A stretch of 5,763 nucleotides of DNA from NCBI GenBank assembly GCA_013042925.1, contig JABDPH010000134.1:1-5763 (forward strand), given 5' to 3'. The notes under the pieces are model-generated. The model worked only from the letters and a program-made list of their open reading frames with translations. It did no database searches and was not told where the DNA came from. Source of the stretch: Eudoraea sp. (GTDB taxonomy: Bacteria > Bacteroidota > Bacteroidia > Flavobacteriales > Flavobacteriaceae). How positions within the stretch are numbered: the stretch's first letter is position 1; the number at the start of each line of letters is the position of its first letter. The position numbers were made by a program, and so were the translations under genes. Of this stretch, positions 1 through 5,130 are shown in pieces.

Positions 1-34
1 TTCGGACGTGTGGGTTCGATTCCCACCCGAGGTA
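1..34 (+). tRNA. 3' end of a class II tRNA, probably tRNA-Leu (partial)
   Basis: Bases 10-14 (GTGGG) pair with 22-26 (CCCAC) around the loop TTCGATT, which is a canonical T arm. Bases 27-33 would be the 3' half of the acceptor stem, and A34 the discriminator base. TTCGGAC at 1-7 looks like the loop and 3' side of a long variable arm (GTC-TTCG-GAC), which implies a class II tRNA. The A discriminator and the resemblance to flavobacterial Leu tRNAs favour leucine over serine. The anticodon lies outside the window, so the isotype is inferred. CCA is not encoded: bases 35-37 are CGG. Confidence 0.85.
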
Positions 35-62
35 CGGATAAACCACAATAAGGTGGAAATTA

Positions 63-98
63 AAGCGAGTTTCAAAAAAGAAGCTCGCTTCTTTTTTT
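63..98 (+). terminator. Rho-independent terminator after the tRNA
   Basis: AAGCGAG (63-69) pairs with CTCGCTT (84-90), followed directly by C and seven T. An alternative nested hairpin pairs the A-rich stretch 74-83 with 88-97 around CTCG. Either fold gives a stem with a U-rich tail, as expected for the end of the tRNA transcript. Confidence 0.8.
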
Positions 99-162
99 GT
101 AGTGAAGCGCTGTGTTTCCTATCGTGGTTTTCAAAACAACATGGAAGGAAAGAATTGCTGCG

Positions 163-185
163 TAATTCAATCCCACCCGAGGGAC
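163..185 (+). repeat. Degenerate copy of the tRNA 3' end (possible att-site remnant)
   Basis: TCCCACCCGAGG at 171-182 exactly repeats 21-32 of the tRNA, with looser similarity on either side (TTC.A before it; AC after one mismatch). The spacing is 150 bases. The sequence before this copy has no recognisable T arm, variable arm or anticodon arm, so it is only a 3' fragment. Integrases that target tRNA genes leave this kind of second copy at the far end of the inserted element. A degraded tandem tRNA gene is the alternative. Confidence 0.6.
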
Positions 186-193
186 ACTAAAAG

Positions 194-229
194 ACCCTTA
201 AGTATCTAAGATTTAGGGGTTTATTTTTT
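194..229 (+). terminator. Rho-independent terminator after the tRNA-end copy
   Basis: A ten-pair stem with two G-T pairs joins 194-203 (ACCCTTAAGT) to 211-220 (ATTTAGGGGT) around a seven-base loop. It is followed by TTATTTTTT. It sits just downstream of the tRNA-end repeat and may be the original terminator of the tRNA gene before insertion. Confidence 0.7.
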
Positions 230-387
230 GGAACTAACAATTAGCTAACAAAAATGATTAAAAACCCCAATCTGCACACCTTATTTTCCAAAAGTCATTT
301 TCCAATCTCATGCTCAAAAAAATTTATTGGCTGGCGAACATTATAGACAGAATGAATGTAGGTTAATGGTGAGTATAAAGTGCATTT
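230..387. other. Intergenic A/T-rich spacer, no gene seen
   Basis: No coding frame is convincing here. The spacer separates the tRNA scar from the 3' end of the minus-strand acyltransferase module. The only internal structure noticed is a short repeat of ATTTTCCAA (about 283-315). TGCATT (381-386) and AATGCA (390-395) form a small hairpin over the stop codon of the SGNH gene; read on the minus strand it lacks a proper U tract, so it is at best a weak terminator. Confidence 0.5.
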
Positions 388-1275
388 TTAATGCAATTTA
401 TCTAGTGCTATGCTGTCGTTTTTTTGAAGAATTTTATAAATTTTCAAACTGAGCATTTTGCCACCAGTTTGATTCAAGTGATCTTGATTCTTAAATAATG
501 CGGGACTATTAACATATTGCTTAGAAAAATTATAAACTTTAATTCGATTAGAAATTAAAAGAGTATCAGAATTATAATTTGAATCGTCCAAGGCATCCAG
601 ATATTCATTGCTTAGAGGAAATTTTATACCGATTAATTCGATGTTGTTTTTATTGCAAATCGAAATAATATCATTTAGAGCATTTTTTTGTTTTGTTGAA
701 TAATTAGATTCTGGAAATTGCTGTTTAACACGTTTAATACTAATTGCCTTTTTTTCTTTTTTTGACAGTGTATTCCACTCTTTTCTGACTTTTGTTTTAT
801 TGTCTTCTAATTGGAAATTTATTTTTAAAATATCCCGGCTTTTAGGGCTTATGAATGGGATAAATCGTTCAATATATTTTTCTTTTAAATAAGCGTATAG
901 GTTTGAATATTCATTTCTTTTTGCAAAGTAATTCGATCTGTCTAAATTATTCTGGTTATCTCTATATATGGATAAAGTGTGATTATCAACTGATATTAGA
1001 AGTCTTTTAATTTTAGAGTTTTCAACTAAATATTGAAGTTTGCGCTTCATATCTATGTAGGAATCACTTCCTGCCGCAAAATTATAAAATTGGAATTGGT
1101 TATTTTGTTTTTCAAGAGGAAGACCGTGAGAATCTGACAATAAATATGTTGAGTTATTCAGGTCAACATATTCGTATTCATTAAAATAATTTTCAAAAAC
1201 TATTTTATAGAAATAGCAATTTATAAGCAAAATTATTGCGATGAAAAATAATAGGTTTAGCGCAAATTTTTTCAT
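388..1275 (-). CDS. Membrane-anchored SGNH-like protein, MBOAT partner
   Basis: A 295-residue protein with an N-terminal signal anchor (about residues 5-22) and an extracytoplasmic domain. Visible SGNH-hydrolase features are LLSDSHG at 45-51, with Ser49 as candidate nucleophile; NFAAGSD at 65-71 as a block II-like glycine element; and DHLNQTGG at 265-272, with His266 as the candidate catalytic histidine. Such proteins (AlgJ/AlgX-like and DltD-like) work with MBOAT transporters in transferring acyl groups to polysaccharides. The start lies two bases after the stop of the MBOAT gene, so the two are probably translationally coupled. One oddity is that the residue three before His266, where SGNH enzymes usually have Asp, is Asn263; Asp265 sits next to the histidine instead. 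Composition is very A/T-rich (14 of 60 bases are G or C at 481-540). The role is secure as an MBOAT partner, but the substrate is unknown. Confidence 0.75.
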   Translation of the reverse strand: MKKFALNLLFFIAIILLINCYFYKIVFENYFNEYEYVDLNNSTYLLSDSHGLPLEKQNNQFQFYNFAAGSDSYIDMKRKLQYLVENSKIKRLLISVDNHTLSIYRDNQNNLDRSNYFAKRNEYSNLYAYLKEKYIERFIPFISPKSRDILKINFQLEDNKTKVRKEWNTLSKKEKKAISIKRVKQQFPESNYSTKQKNALNDIISICNKNNIELIGIKFPLSNEYLDALDDSNYNSDTLLISNRIKVYNFSKQYVNSPALFKNQDHLNQTGGKMLSLKIYKILQKNDSIALDKLH

Positions 1276-1277
1276 AT

Positions 1278-2720
1278 TTAGAATTGAAAATATATAAATT
1301 CTATACTTGAAGAAAATTTACCATAAAAGTAAATTATCAATAAAAGAGTCAAATATACGGACCACCTAATAAACTTAAATTTGATATCCTTCAAACGGAA
1401 AATTGCATATTGACTATTTCTTCCGGTCCATTCTAATAAAATAAAAATTATAACCAATGTTATAGTTGTTCTTGGAAGAATTTCTGGACTCGTCAAAGAT
1501 GATTTCGAAAATATTTCCGATAGGTATCTATACGCATGATTTAAATTTTCAGCCCTAAAGAATATCCAGGCAAAAACGGTTAAACCGAAAGTTGATAACA
1601 TTAAAAGTGTTTCTTTAAGAGATGGCAAGAGCTTGCCTTTGGCCACAGTATCCAGATTCCTTCTATTGTTTTTAGTTAAAAGAAGAGGTAGAAAATAAAC
1701 GGCGTTTATTGCACCCCAAACGATGAATGTCCAGTTTGCACCATGCCAGAATCCACTGACTATAAAAATGATGAACGTATTTCTAACTTTCATCCAGGTT
1801 CCTCCACGACTTCCTCCAATGGGTATGTACAGATAGTCCCTGAACCATGTTGAAAGTGAGATATGCCAACGTCTCCAAAACTCGGCTATGTCTCTGGAGA
1901 AGTATGGAAATGCAAAGTTTTGCATTATGTTAAAGCCAAAAAGACGAGATGTACCAATGGCGATATCGGAATAACCTGAAAAGTCTCCGTAAATTTGAAA
2001 TGTAAAAAAGAGTGCACCAAGAACTAATGTGCTTCCGCCGTACTCTACTGAATTATTAAATATCTCATTTGCATACTGAGCACAGTTATCGGCAATGACT
2101 AATTTTTTAAACAGCCCCCAAAGGATTTGACGCATCCCATCAACGGCCTTTGAATAGTCGAATTCACGTTTTTTGTAAAACTGGGGTAAGAGATTTGTGG
2201 CTCTTTCTATTGGTCCTGCAACCAATTGAGGAAAGAAACATACAAATGCAGAAAAAGCAATTATGTCTTTAGTTGGTTCAATTTTCTTTTTATAGACATC
2301 AATTGTATAGCTAAGCGTTTGAAAAGTGTAAAAACTTATACCTACAGGAAGTATGATATTGAGGGAATTCGCATTGATTTCCATTGCAAAAAATGAAAAG
2401 GCCGAAATAAAATTATCCAAGAAAAAATTATAGTATTTAAAAAAACTTAGGAAACCCAAATTGACTCCAATGCTTGTCCAAAGTAGCAGTTTTCTTTTAA
2501 TCTTGATTTCTTCTTTTGATAACAAAACACCAACAGAATAATCGACTAATGTGCTGAAAATAATTAATGATAAAAATCGCCAATCCCACCATCCATAGAA
2601 TACATAACTAGCAACAACAATTAGAAAATTCTGTAGTTTAATGTTCTTATTTGCAACAAACCAATAGAGCAGAAATACTATGGGTAGAAATATTGCAAAA
2701 TCGAGTGAGTTAAATAACAT
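1278..2720 (-). CDS. MBOAT family O-acyltransferase (AlgI/DltB type)
   Basis: A 480-residue polytopic membrane protein of the usual length for AlgI-like MBOAT proteins. Recognisable family blocks in order are FFPQLVAGPIER (162-173), QIYGDFSGYSDIAIG (242-256), FWRRWHISLSTWFRDY (281-296) followed by LYIPIGGSRGG, SGFWHGANW (322-330) with the invariant histidine His326, and FAWIFFRAEN (383-392). His286 in the WRRWHIS block is also conserved in the family. These proteins pass acetyl or other acyl groups across the inner membrane for modification of alginate, teichoic acid or other glycans. The downstream SGNH gene is coupled to it, and a small one-helix membrane protein is encoded 25 bases upstream. 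The ATG is preceded by no clear Shine-Dalgarno sequence, as is common in Bacteroidota. The glycan modified cannot be told from this window, as no polysaccharide synthesis genes are present. Confidence 0.95.
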   Translation of the reverse strand: MLFNSLDFAIFLPIVFLLYWFVANKNIKLQNFLIVVASYVFYGWWDWRFLSLIIFSTLVDYSVGVLLSKEEIKIKRKLLLWTSIGVNLGFLSFFKYYNFFLDNFISAFSFFAMEINANSLNIILPVGISFYTFQTLSYTIDVYKKKIEPTKDIIAFSAFVCFFPQLVAGPIERATNLLPQFYKKREFDYSKAVDGMRQILWGLFKKLVIADNCAQYANEIFNNSVEYGGSTLVLGALFFTFQIYGDFSGYSDIAIGTSRLFGFNIMQNFAFPYFSRDIAEFWRRWHISLSTWFRDYLYIPIGGSRGGTWMKVRNTFIIFIVSGFWHGANWTFIVWGAINAVYFLPLLLTKNNRRNLDTVAKGKLLPSLKETLLMLSTFGLTVFAWIFFRAENLNHAYRYLSEIFSKSSLTSPEILPRTTITLVIIFILLEWTGRNSQYAIFRLKDIKFKFIRWSVYLTLLLIIYFYGKFSSSIEFIYFQF

Positions 2721-2745
2721 CTTACAGTTTAAAGGCCGAAAATAA

Positions 2746-2906
2746 TTAAATGATTGGAATGTTTGGTATCAATGACGTAAAGCTCGTTACTTGTTTGCTA
2801 ATATAATCACCTATTGTAGCTCTTAAATGCACGTAATTGAGCGTACCTGTCATCAGAAAGAAAAATATAGCGAACCAAAGACTAAAATTTATCCTTTTTT
2901 TGCCAT
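2746..2906 (-). pseudogene. Small one-helix membrane protein upstream of the MBOAT gene, frame broken at an A7 tract
   Basis: On the minus strand an ATG at 2906-2904 begins MAKK and then runs into GGATAA within six codons. Immediately after the seven-A tract (2895-2901 as T on the plus strand) the adjacent frame is open to a stop at 2748-2746. If the tract had eight A, the product would be a 53-residue protein: basic MAKKRIN, one helix (about residues 8-25, FSLWFAIFFFLMTG within it), then a polar tail ending in IPNIPII. The open frame itself has no ATG, GTG or TTG before the helix; the only in-frame ATG would cut the helix in half. It ends 25 bases before the MBOAT start, on the same strand. 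Small one-helix partners of MBOAT proteins are known (DltX with DltB), so a partner role is a reasonable inference without sequence proof. It could be a true mutation, a sequencing error, or a slippage-expressed gene. Confidence 0.55.
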
Positions 2907-2972
2907 ATCTATTTCTATCTTGTGAAATAATCTTTAACTTGTTACCTTATTAATCAATTAAACCTAGATTCA

Positions 2973-3320
2973 ATGAAATTAATAGATAGTGAAATAGACC
3001 ATTATTGGGTTCACTTTCAGTCAGGAGGAGCTGAGAAGAGCAAAGTTTATCCACGCGCCCTTGTAAAATGTTATAATCATGATGATTTTGTGGTACAGCT
3101 GAACTTTTATCCTGATGGTAAAGGCATCCCTGCAAATAGTTACGATAAAAGAAATAAATTAGTGTACTTGCGCTACCCTATTTCAATGTATCCAAATATT
3201 ATTGATATTTTGAGAAATGAAAAACCAATTTATTTTAGTTATTCCTTAAACTTGAATATGGGCTTCATCAGAACAGGGAAAGAGCCTATAGGAGAAGGAG
3301 ATGCCGATGCTGATTTCTAA
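2973..3320 (+). CDS. Hypothetical protein, 115 residues
   Basis: I do not recognise this protein. It is soluble by sequence, with no signal peptide or membrane segment. The middle is rich in alternating hydrophobic residues (VVQLNFYPDGKG at 40-51, KLVYLRYPI at 62-70), suggesting beta structure. Next comes NIIDILRNEKPIYFSY (75-90), then a glycine- and acid-rich end, GEGDADADF. The start ATG is the first in frame. It is divergent from the membrane-protein module, with 66 bases between the two starts, and it ends about 90 bases before a strong hairpin. A minus-strand frame over 2950-3135 is only its shadow. Codon use and clean length suggest a real gene; function unknown. Confidence 0.75.
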   Translation: MKLIDSEIDHYWVHFQSGGAEKSKVYPRALVKCYNHDDFVVQLNFYPDGKGIPANSYDKRNKLVYLRYPISMYPNIIDILRNEKPIYFSYSLNLNMGFIRTGKEPIGEGDADADF

Positions 3321-3408
3321 CAAAAACCGTTTGGGAATATCAGTTTTTAATTGATTATTATCATAAAATAATCGTTAATTCTCATTAAATAGACTGTTTA
3401 AAATATAT

Positions 3409-3439
3409 AAGCCTGCCAGGATTTCCCGGCAGGCTTTAT
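3409..3439. terminator. Strong hairpin terminator, possibly bidirectional
   Basis: AAGCCTGCC (3409-3417) pairs perfectly with GGCAGGCTT (3428-3436) around a ten-base loop. The plus-strand tail is TTTATTAG; read on the minus strand the tail is ATATATTTT. It separates the 115-residue gene from the small-protein cluster. Confidence 0.75.
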
Positions 3440-3676
3440 TAGTTAAGAATTAAATAACTTCACTCAAGGGTTGTAAAAGATTTAGGCCTGACGTCTTTAA
3501 TCGATAAAGTGTACCGCTAATCATCTGCAAATATTTTAGAATTCAAAACACTTTCAAAGGAGTTAATCCTTTAAGCGCAGTTCAACCCGCTTATCTTCAA
3601 TTACGACTAAAATCCCTTAAAAAAAGTAAACGAGGTATGAGCTTTGCCGTCTAACTAATAACCAAAATCTTAGTTT
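3437..3676. other. Leader region of the small-protein cluster, no gene seen
   Basis: 240 bases without a convincing ORF. The one clean structure is AAAGGA (3556-3561) pairing with TCCTTT (3567-3572) around GTTAA. I saw no clear TTG / TAnnTTTG promoter. A promoter for the first 56-residue gene must lie here or further upstream. Confidence 0.4.
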
Positions 3677-3847
3677 ATGAAGACAATACTACTCATAAAA
3701 GAAATATATAAAGAGGGTTTCAGGAACCTTGGCAATATTATGGTCAAAAAGTATTTTAAAGCCTTTGCATGGTTTAGTTTTATCATGTTCTTTATCGTGC
3801 TTTACGCCCTCATTTACCGGATATCAACAGGCTTTGCCTTTGATTAG
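3677..3847 (+). CDS. Small membrane protein, 56-residue TGFAFD family, copy 1
   Basis: First of three paralogs of exactly 56 residues in this window. The N-terminal part (KEIYKEGFRNLG at 8-19) looks like an amphipathic helix. Then come a basic patch with YFK (24-28), a single hydrophobic helix at about 30-47 beginning with AWFSF, and a short tail, RISTGFAFD. It matches copy 2 at 42 of 56 positions and copy 3 at 40 of 56 by hand alignment. The start is fixed by the alignment, since all three copies begin MKT. It is followed by a perfect hairpin at 3886-3910. The function is unknown to me. The three-way conservation, including the terminal Asp, argues strongly that it is translated and not a chance ORF. 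Confidence 0.85.
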   Translation: MKTILLIKEIYKEGFRNLGNIMVKKYFKAFAWFSFIMFFIVLYALIYRISTGFAFD

Positions 3848-3885
3848 TCTGTAAAGACCGTTTCCTCATTTGTTAATTTATCATC

Positions 3886-3910
3886 ATAAAGCCTTCTTAT
3901 AAGGCTTTAT
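3886..3910 (+). terminator. Perfect hairpin after copy 1, possible terminator or attenuator
   Basis: ATAAAGCCTT (3886-3895) and AAGGCTTTAT (3901-3910) pair over ten bases around CTTAT. The following ACCATTTTGTA is a poor U tract, so termination could be partial. It lies between copy 1 and the 47-residue ORF. Confidence 0.55.
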
Positions 3911-3945
3911 ACCATTTTGTATAGATGGGGTAGCTAAACTTAGCT

Positions 3946-4089
3946 ATGAAGCCTGTTTTAAAATTAAATAGATACCTGGTTCGGAAATTTGGTAAACCAG
4001 GTAGGTTATTGGAAAGATTTCCTGCAGTACTCTTTGCCTGTTTATGTTTTATAATTTCGATTGTTATTTTAGCAATATATTCCTTTTAA
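3946..4089 (+). CDS. Hypothetical small one-helix membrane protein, 47 residues
   Basis: Starts at ATG after a short dyad (TAGCT, AAACTT, AGCTA at 3931-3946). The first 25 residues are basic (KLNRYLVRKFGKPGR at 6-20), then LLERF, then a hydrophobic helix at about 26-45 ending in AIYSF. By the positive-inside rule the N-terminus would be cytoplasmic. It is not related by eye to the 56-residue paralogs that flank it. There is no clear ribosome binding site. The basic-then-hydrophobic layout makes translation plausible, but there is no paralog to prove it. Small hydrophobic toxins of type I toxin-antitoxin systems have this general shape; nothing else here supports that role. Confidence 0.55.
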   Translation: MKPVLKLNRYLVRKFGKPGRLLERFPAVLFACLCFIISIVILAIYSF

Positions 4090-4296
4090 GACTACATTTT
4101 TTTATCCATTTGACCAGTTTTATTTGGCTGTTCATCTATAAGGTACAATAAAGTGAAATTCTATAAACTGCGACTTATATCGCTCTGCGTTCGTAAGTAT
4201 TCATTTTATCAAATTAATGTGTTTTTCATCCATAATTTGAAATATAAAGACGTTAAAAAAGCAATTTGTACTCATATTAATTTTAAGATTTGGGAA

Positions 4297-4467
4297 ATGA
4301 AAACAGTTTTACTTATTAAAGAAATTTATTTAGAAGGTTTCAGGAATTTGGGAAATATCATTGTTCAGAGGTATTTTAAGGCTTTGGCCTGGTTTAGTTT
4401 TGCAATGTATTGTATGGTCCTTTATGCCTTTATTTTCAGGGTGTATACGGGATTCGCATTTGATTAG
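4297..4467 (+). CDS. Small membrane protein, 56-residue TGFAFD family, copy 2
   Basis: Second paralog, matching copy 3 at 41 of 56 positions. The layout is the same: MKT start, KEIYLEGFRNLG (8-19), IVQRYFK (22-28), helix from AWFSF onward, and tail RVYTGFAFD. The frame is open upstream to a possible GTG at 4153, which would add 48 residues. That extension resembles neither other copy, and the ATG at 4297 gives exactly the same length as the paralogs, so I prefer 4297. The stop is 22 bases before the 36-residue ORF, which could be co-transcribed and end at the terminator near 4671. Copies 2 and 3 also share long nucleotide stretches in the first third, consistent with duplication. Confidence 0.85.
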   Translation: MKTVLLIKEIYLEGFRNLGNIIVQRYFKALAWFSFAMYCMVLYAFIFRVYTGFAFD

Positions 4468-4489
4468 TTATTAACTTAAATATGGTATT

Positions 4490-4600
4490 ATGGCTCAAAG
4501 ACATAAAGGATTTAGTTTAATCGACTTTTTTGTAGCGGCAGGATGTTTGTTTATTTCTGTGATGATGTTTATGATAATGACAGCGGCAGGAGTCCAATAA
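4490..4600 (+). CDS. Hypothetical 36-residue membrane peptide with prepilin-like N-terminus
   Basis: The peptide begins MAQRHKGFSLIDFFVAAG and continues as one hydrophobic helix to about residue 31. KG/FSLID resembles the type IV prepilin processing site, where cleavage falls between Gly and Phe and residue +5 is normally Glu; here it is Asp. There is no globular domain after the helix, so it is not an ordinary pilin. It follows copy 2 by 22 bases and is followed by a strong terminator, which supports a shared transcript. Start choice is uncertain: an out-of-frame ATG lies eight bases upstream and there is no clear ribosome binding site. Confidence 0.5.
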   Translation: MAQRHKGFSLIDFFVAAGCLFISVMMFMIMTAAGVQ

Positions 4601-4670
4601 AGCAAATCTAAAGTAGCCACTTGGCTCTTAAGAACTATGGCAGATTAAATAACCAACCTAAATAATAATT

Positions 4671-4707
4671 AATCCCTGTACGGTTTATCCTTACAGGGAT
4701 TTTTTTA
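4671..4707 (+). terminator. Strong rho-independent terminator
   Basis: AATCCCTGTA (4671-4680) pairs with TACAGGGATT (4692-4701) around an eleven-base loop, and the stem runs into a seven-T tract. This is the best terminator in the window and probably ends the transcript carrying copy 2 and the 36-residue ORF. Confidence 0.9.
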
Positions 4708-4865
4708 TTACTTCCTATGCACTCCTTAGAATCTCTATTCCGGGGTTACTGTTTAAAAATTGCGCATTTTATCCGGGAATTCTGTTCCCTTGGCTAAAAG
4801 AATGGCAAAAAGCTAAACTTAGAACGGCTTTTGAAGTCTTATAAGTGAATTCTAAAATTAGTGTT
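4708..4865. other. Intergenic spacer before copy 3
   Basis: No gene is seen. It contains a small hairpin (GGGAA 4775-4779 with TTCCC 4785-4789). It also holds the 12-base word AGCTAAACTTAG at 4811-4822, which occurs identically at 3932-3943 just before the 47-residue ORF. Because the strong terminator precedes it, a promoter for copy 3 should be here, but I could not match one to the Bacteroidota consensus. Confidence 0.4.
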
Positions 4866-5036
4866 ATGAAAACTATAGAATTACTTAGAGAAATTTATTT
4901 GGAAGGATTCAGGAATTTAGGAACCCTTATTGTACGGAACTATTTTAAACTTTTTGCATGGTTTAGCTTTGCAATGTTCCTGATCGCGCTCTATGCATTT
5001 ATCTTTAGAGTGTCTACAGGATTTGCATTCGACTAA
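4866..5036 (+). CDS. Small membrane protein, 56-residue TGFAFD family, copy 3
   Basis: Third paralog, with 35 of 56 positions identical across all three copies. The layout is MKT start, REIYLEGFRNLG (8-19), LIVRNYFK (21-28), hydrophobic helix about 30-47 (AWFSFAMF within it), and tail RVSTGFAFD. An in-frame ATG at 4845 would add seven residues (MNSKISV), but the ATG at 4866 aligns with the starts of the other copies. It lies 94 bases upstream of dinB on the same strand, with no terminator in between that I can see, so some read-through into dinB is possible. Function unknown. A minus-strand frame over 4917-5105 is only its shadow. Confidence 0.85.
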   Translation: MKTIELLREIYLEGFRNLGTLIVRNYFKLFAWFSFAMFLIALYAFIFRVSTGFAFD

Positions 5037-5070
5037 GGATATATAAACCTGTAAAAAAGCATAAAATAAA

Positions 5071-5106
5071 TATGGAAATAATCCAATAAATTGGAAATAT
5101 TCCATA
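5071..5106. repeat. Imperfect inverted repeat upstream of dinB
   Basis: TATGGAA (5071-5077) and TTCCATA (5100-5106) are perfect outer arms. CCAA (5083-5086) and TTGG (5091-5094) form an inner stem around TAAA, with mismatched bases between the two stems. It could be a regulator-binding dyad or a weak RNA hairpin between copy 3 and dinB. It has no U tract and so is a poor terminator. Confidence 0.5.
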
Positions 5107-5112
5107 ACTTAG

Positions 5113-5128
5113 CTGTCCTTTTAGACAG
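5113..5128 (+). promoter_or_regulatory. CTGT-N8-ACAG dyad at the dinB start, candidate operator
   Basis: CTGT (5113-5116) and ACAG (5125-5128) are separated by eight bases, the spacing of the E. coli LexA box. The dyad ends two bases before the dinB ATG. In the RNA the arms CTGTC and GACAG (5113-5117, 5124-5128) could also form a small hairpin over the ribosome landing site. The SOS operator of Bacteroidota is not known to be the enterobacterial one, so this is only a candidate. Confidence 0.35.
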
Positions 5129-5130
5129 TT

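Noticed and set aside
8..190. 60-codon plus-strand ORF
   Set aside because: It reads through the tRNA 3' end, its terminator and the tRNA-end repeat; the composition is not protein-like.
2780..2815. Possible Bacteroidota promoter near TTACTTGTTTGC
   Set aside because: The spacing does not fit TAnnTTTG and no TTG element lies at the right distance.
2950..3135. 61-codon minus-strand ORF
   Set aside because: It lies antisense to the better-supported 115-residue gene, and the protein shows no recognisable domain.
4153..4296. 48-codon N-terminal extension of copy 2 from a GTG start
   Set aside because: Neither paralog has it, and the internal ATG gives exactly the shared 56-residue length; the extension looks like untranslated leader.
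3350..5130. CRISPR array or other regularly spaced repeats
   Set aside because: The repeated units are coding paralogs 569-620 bases apart, not short direct repeats with uniform spacers.
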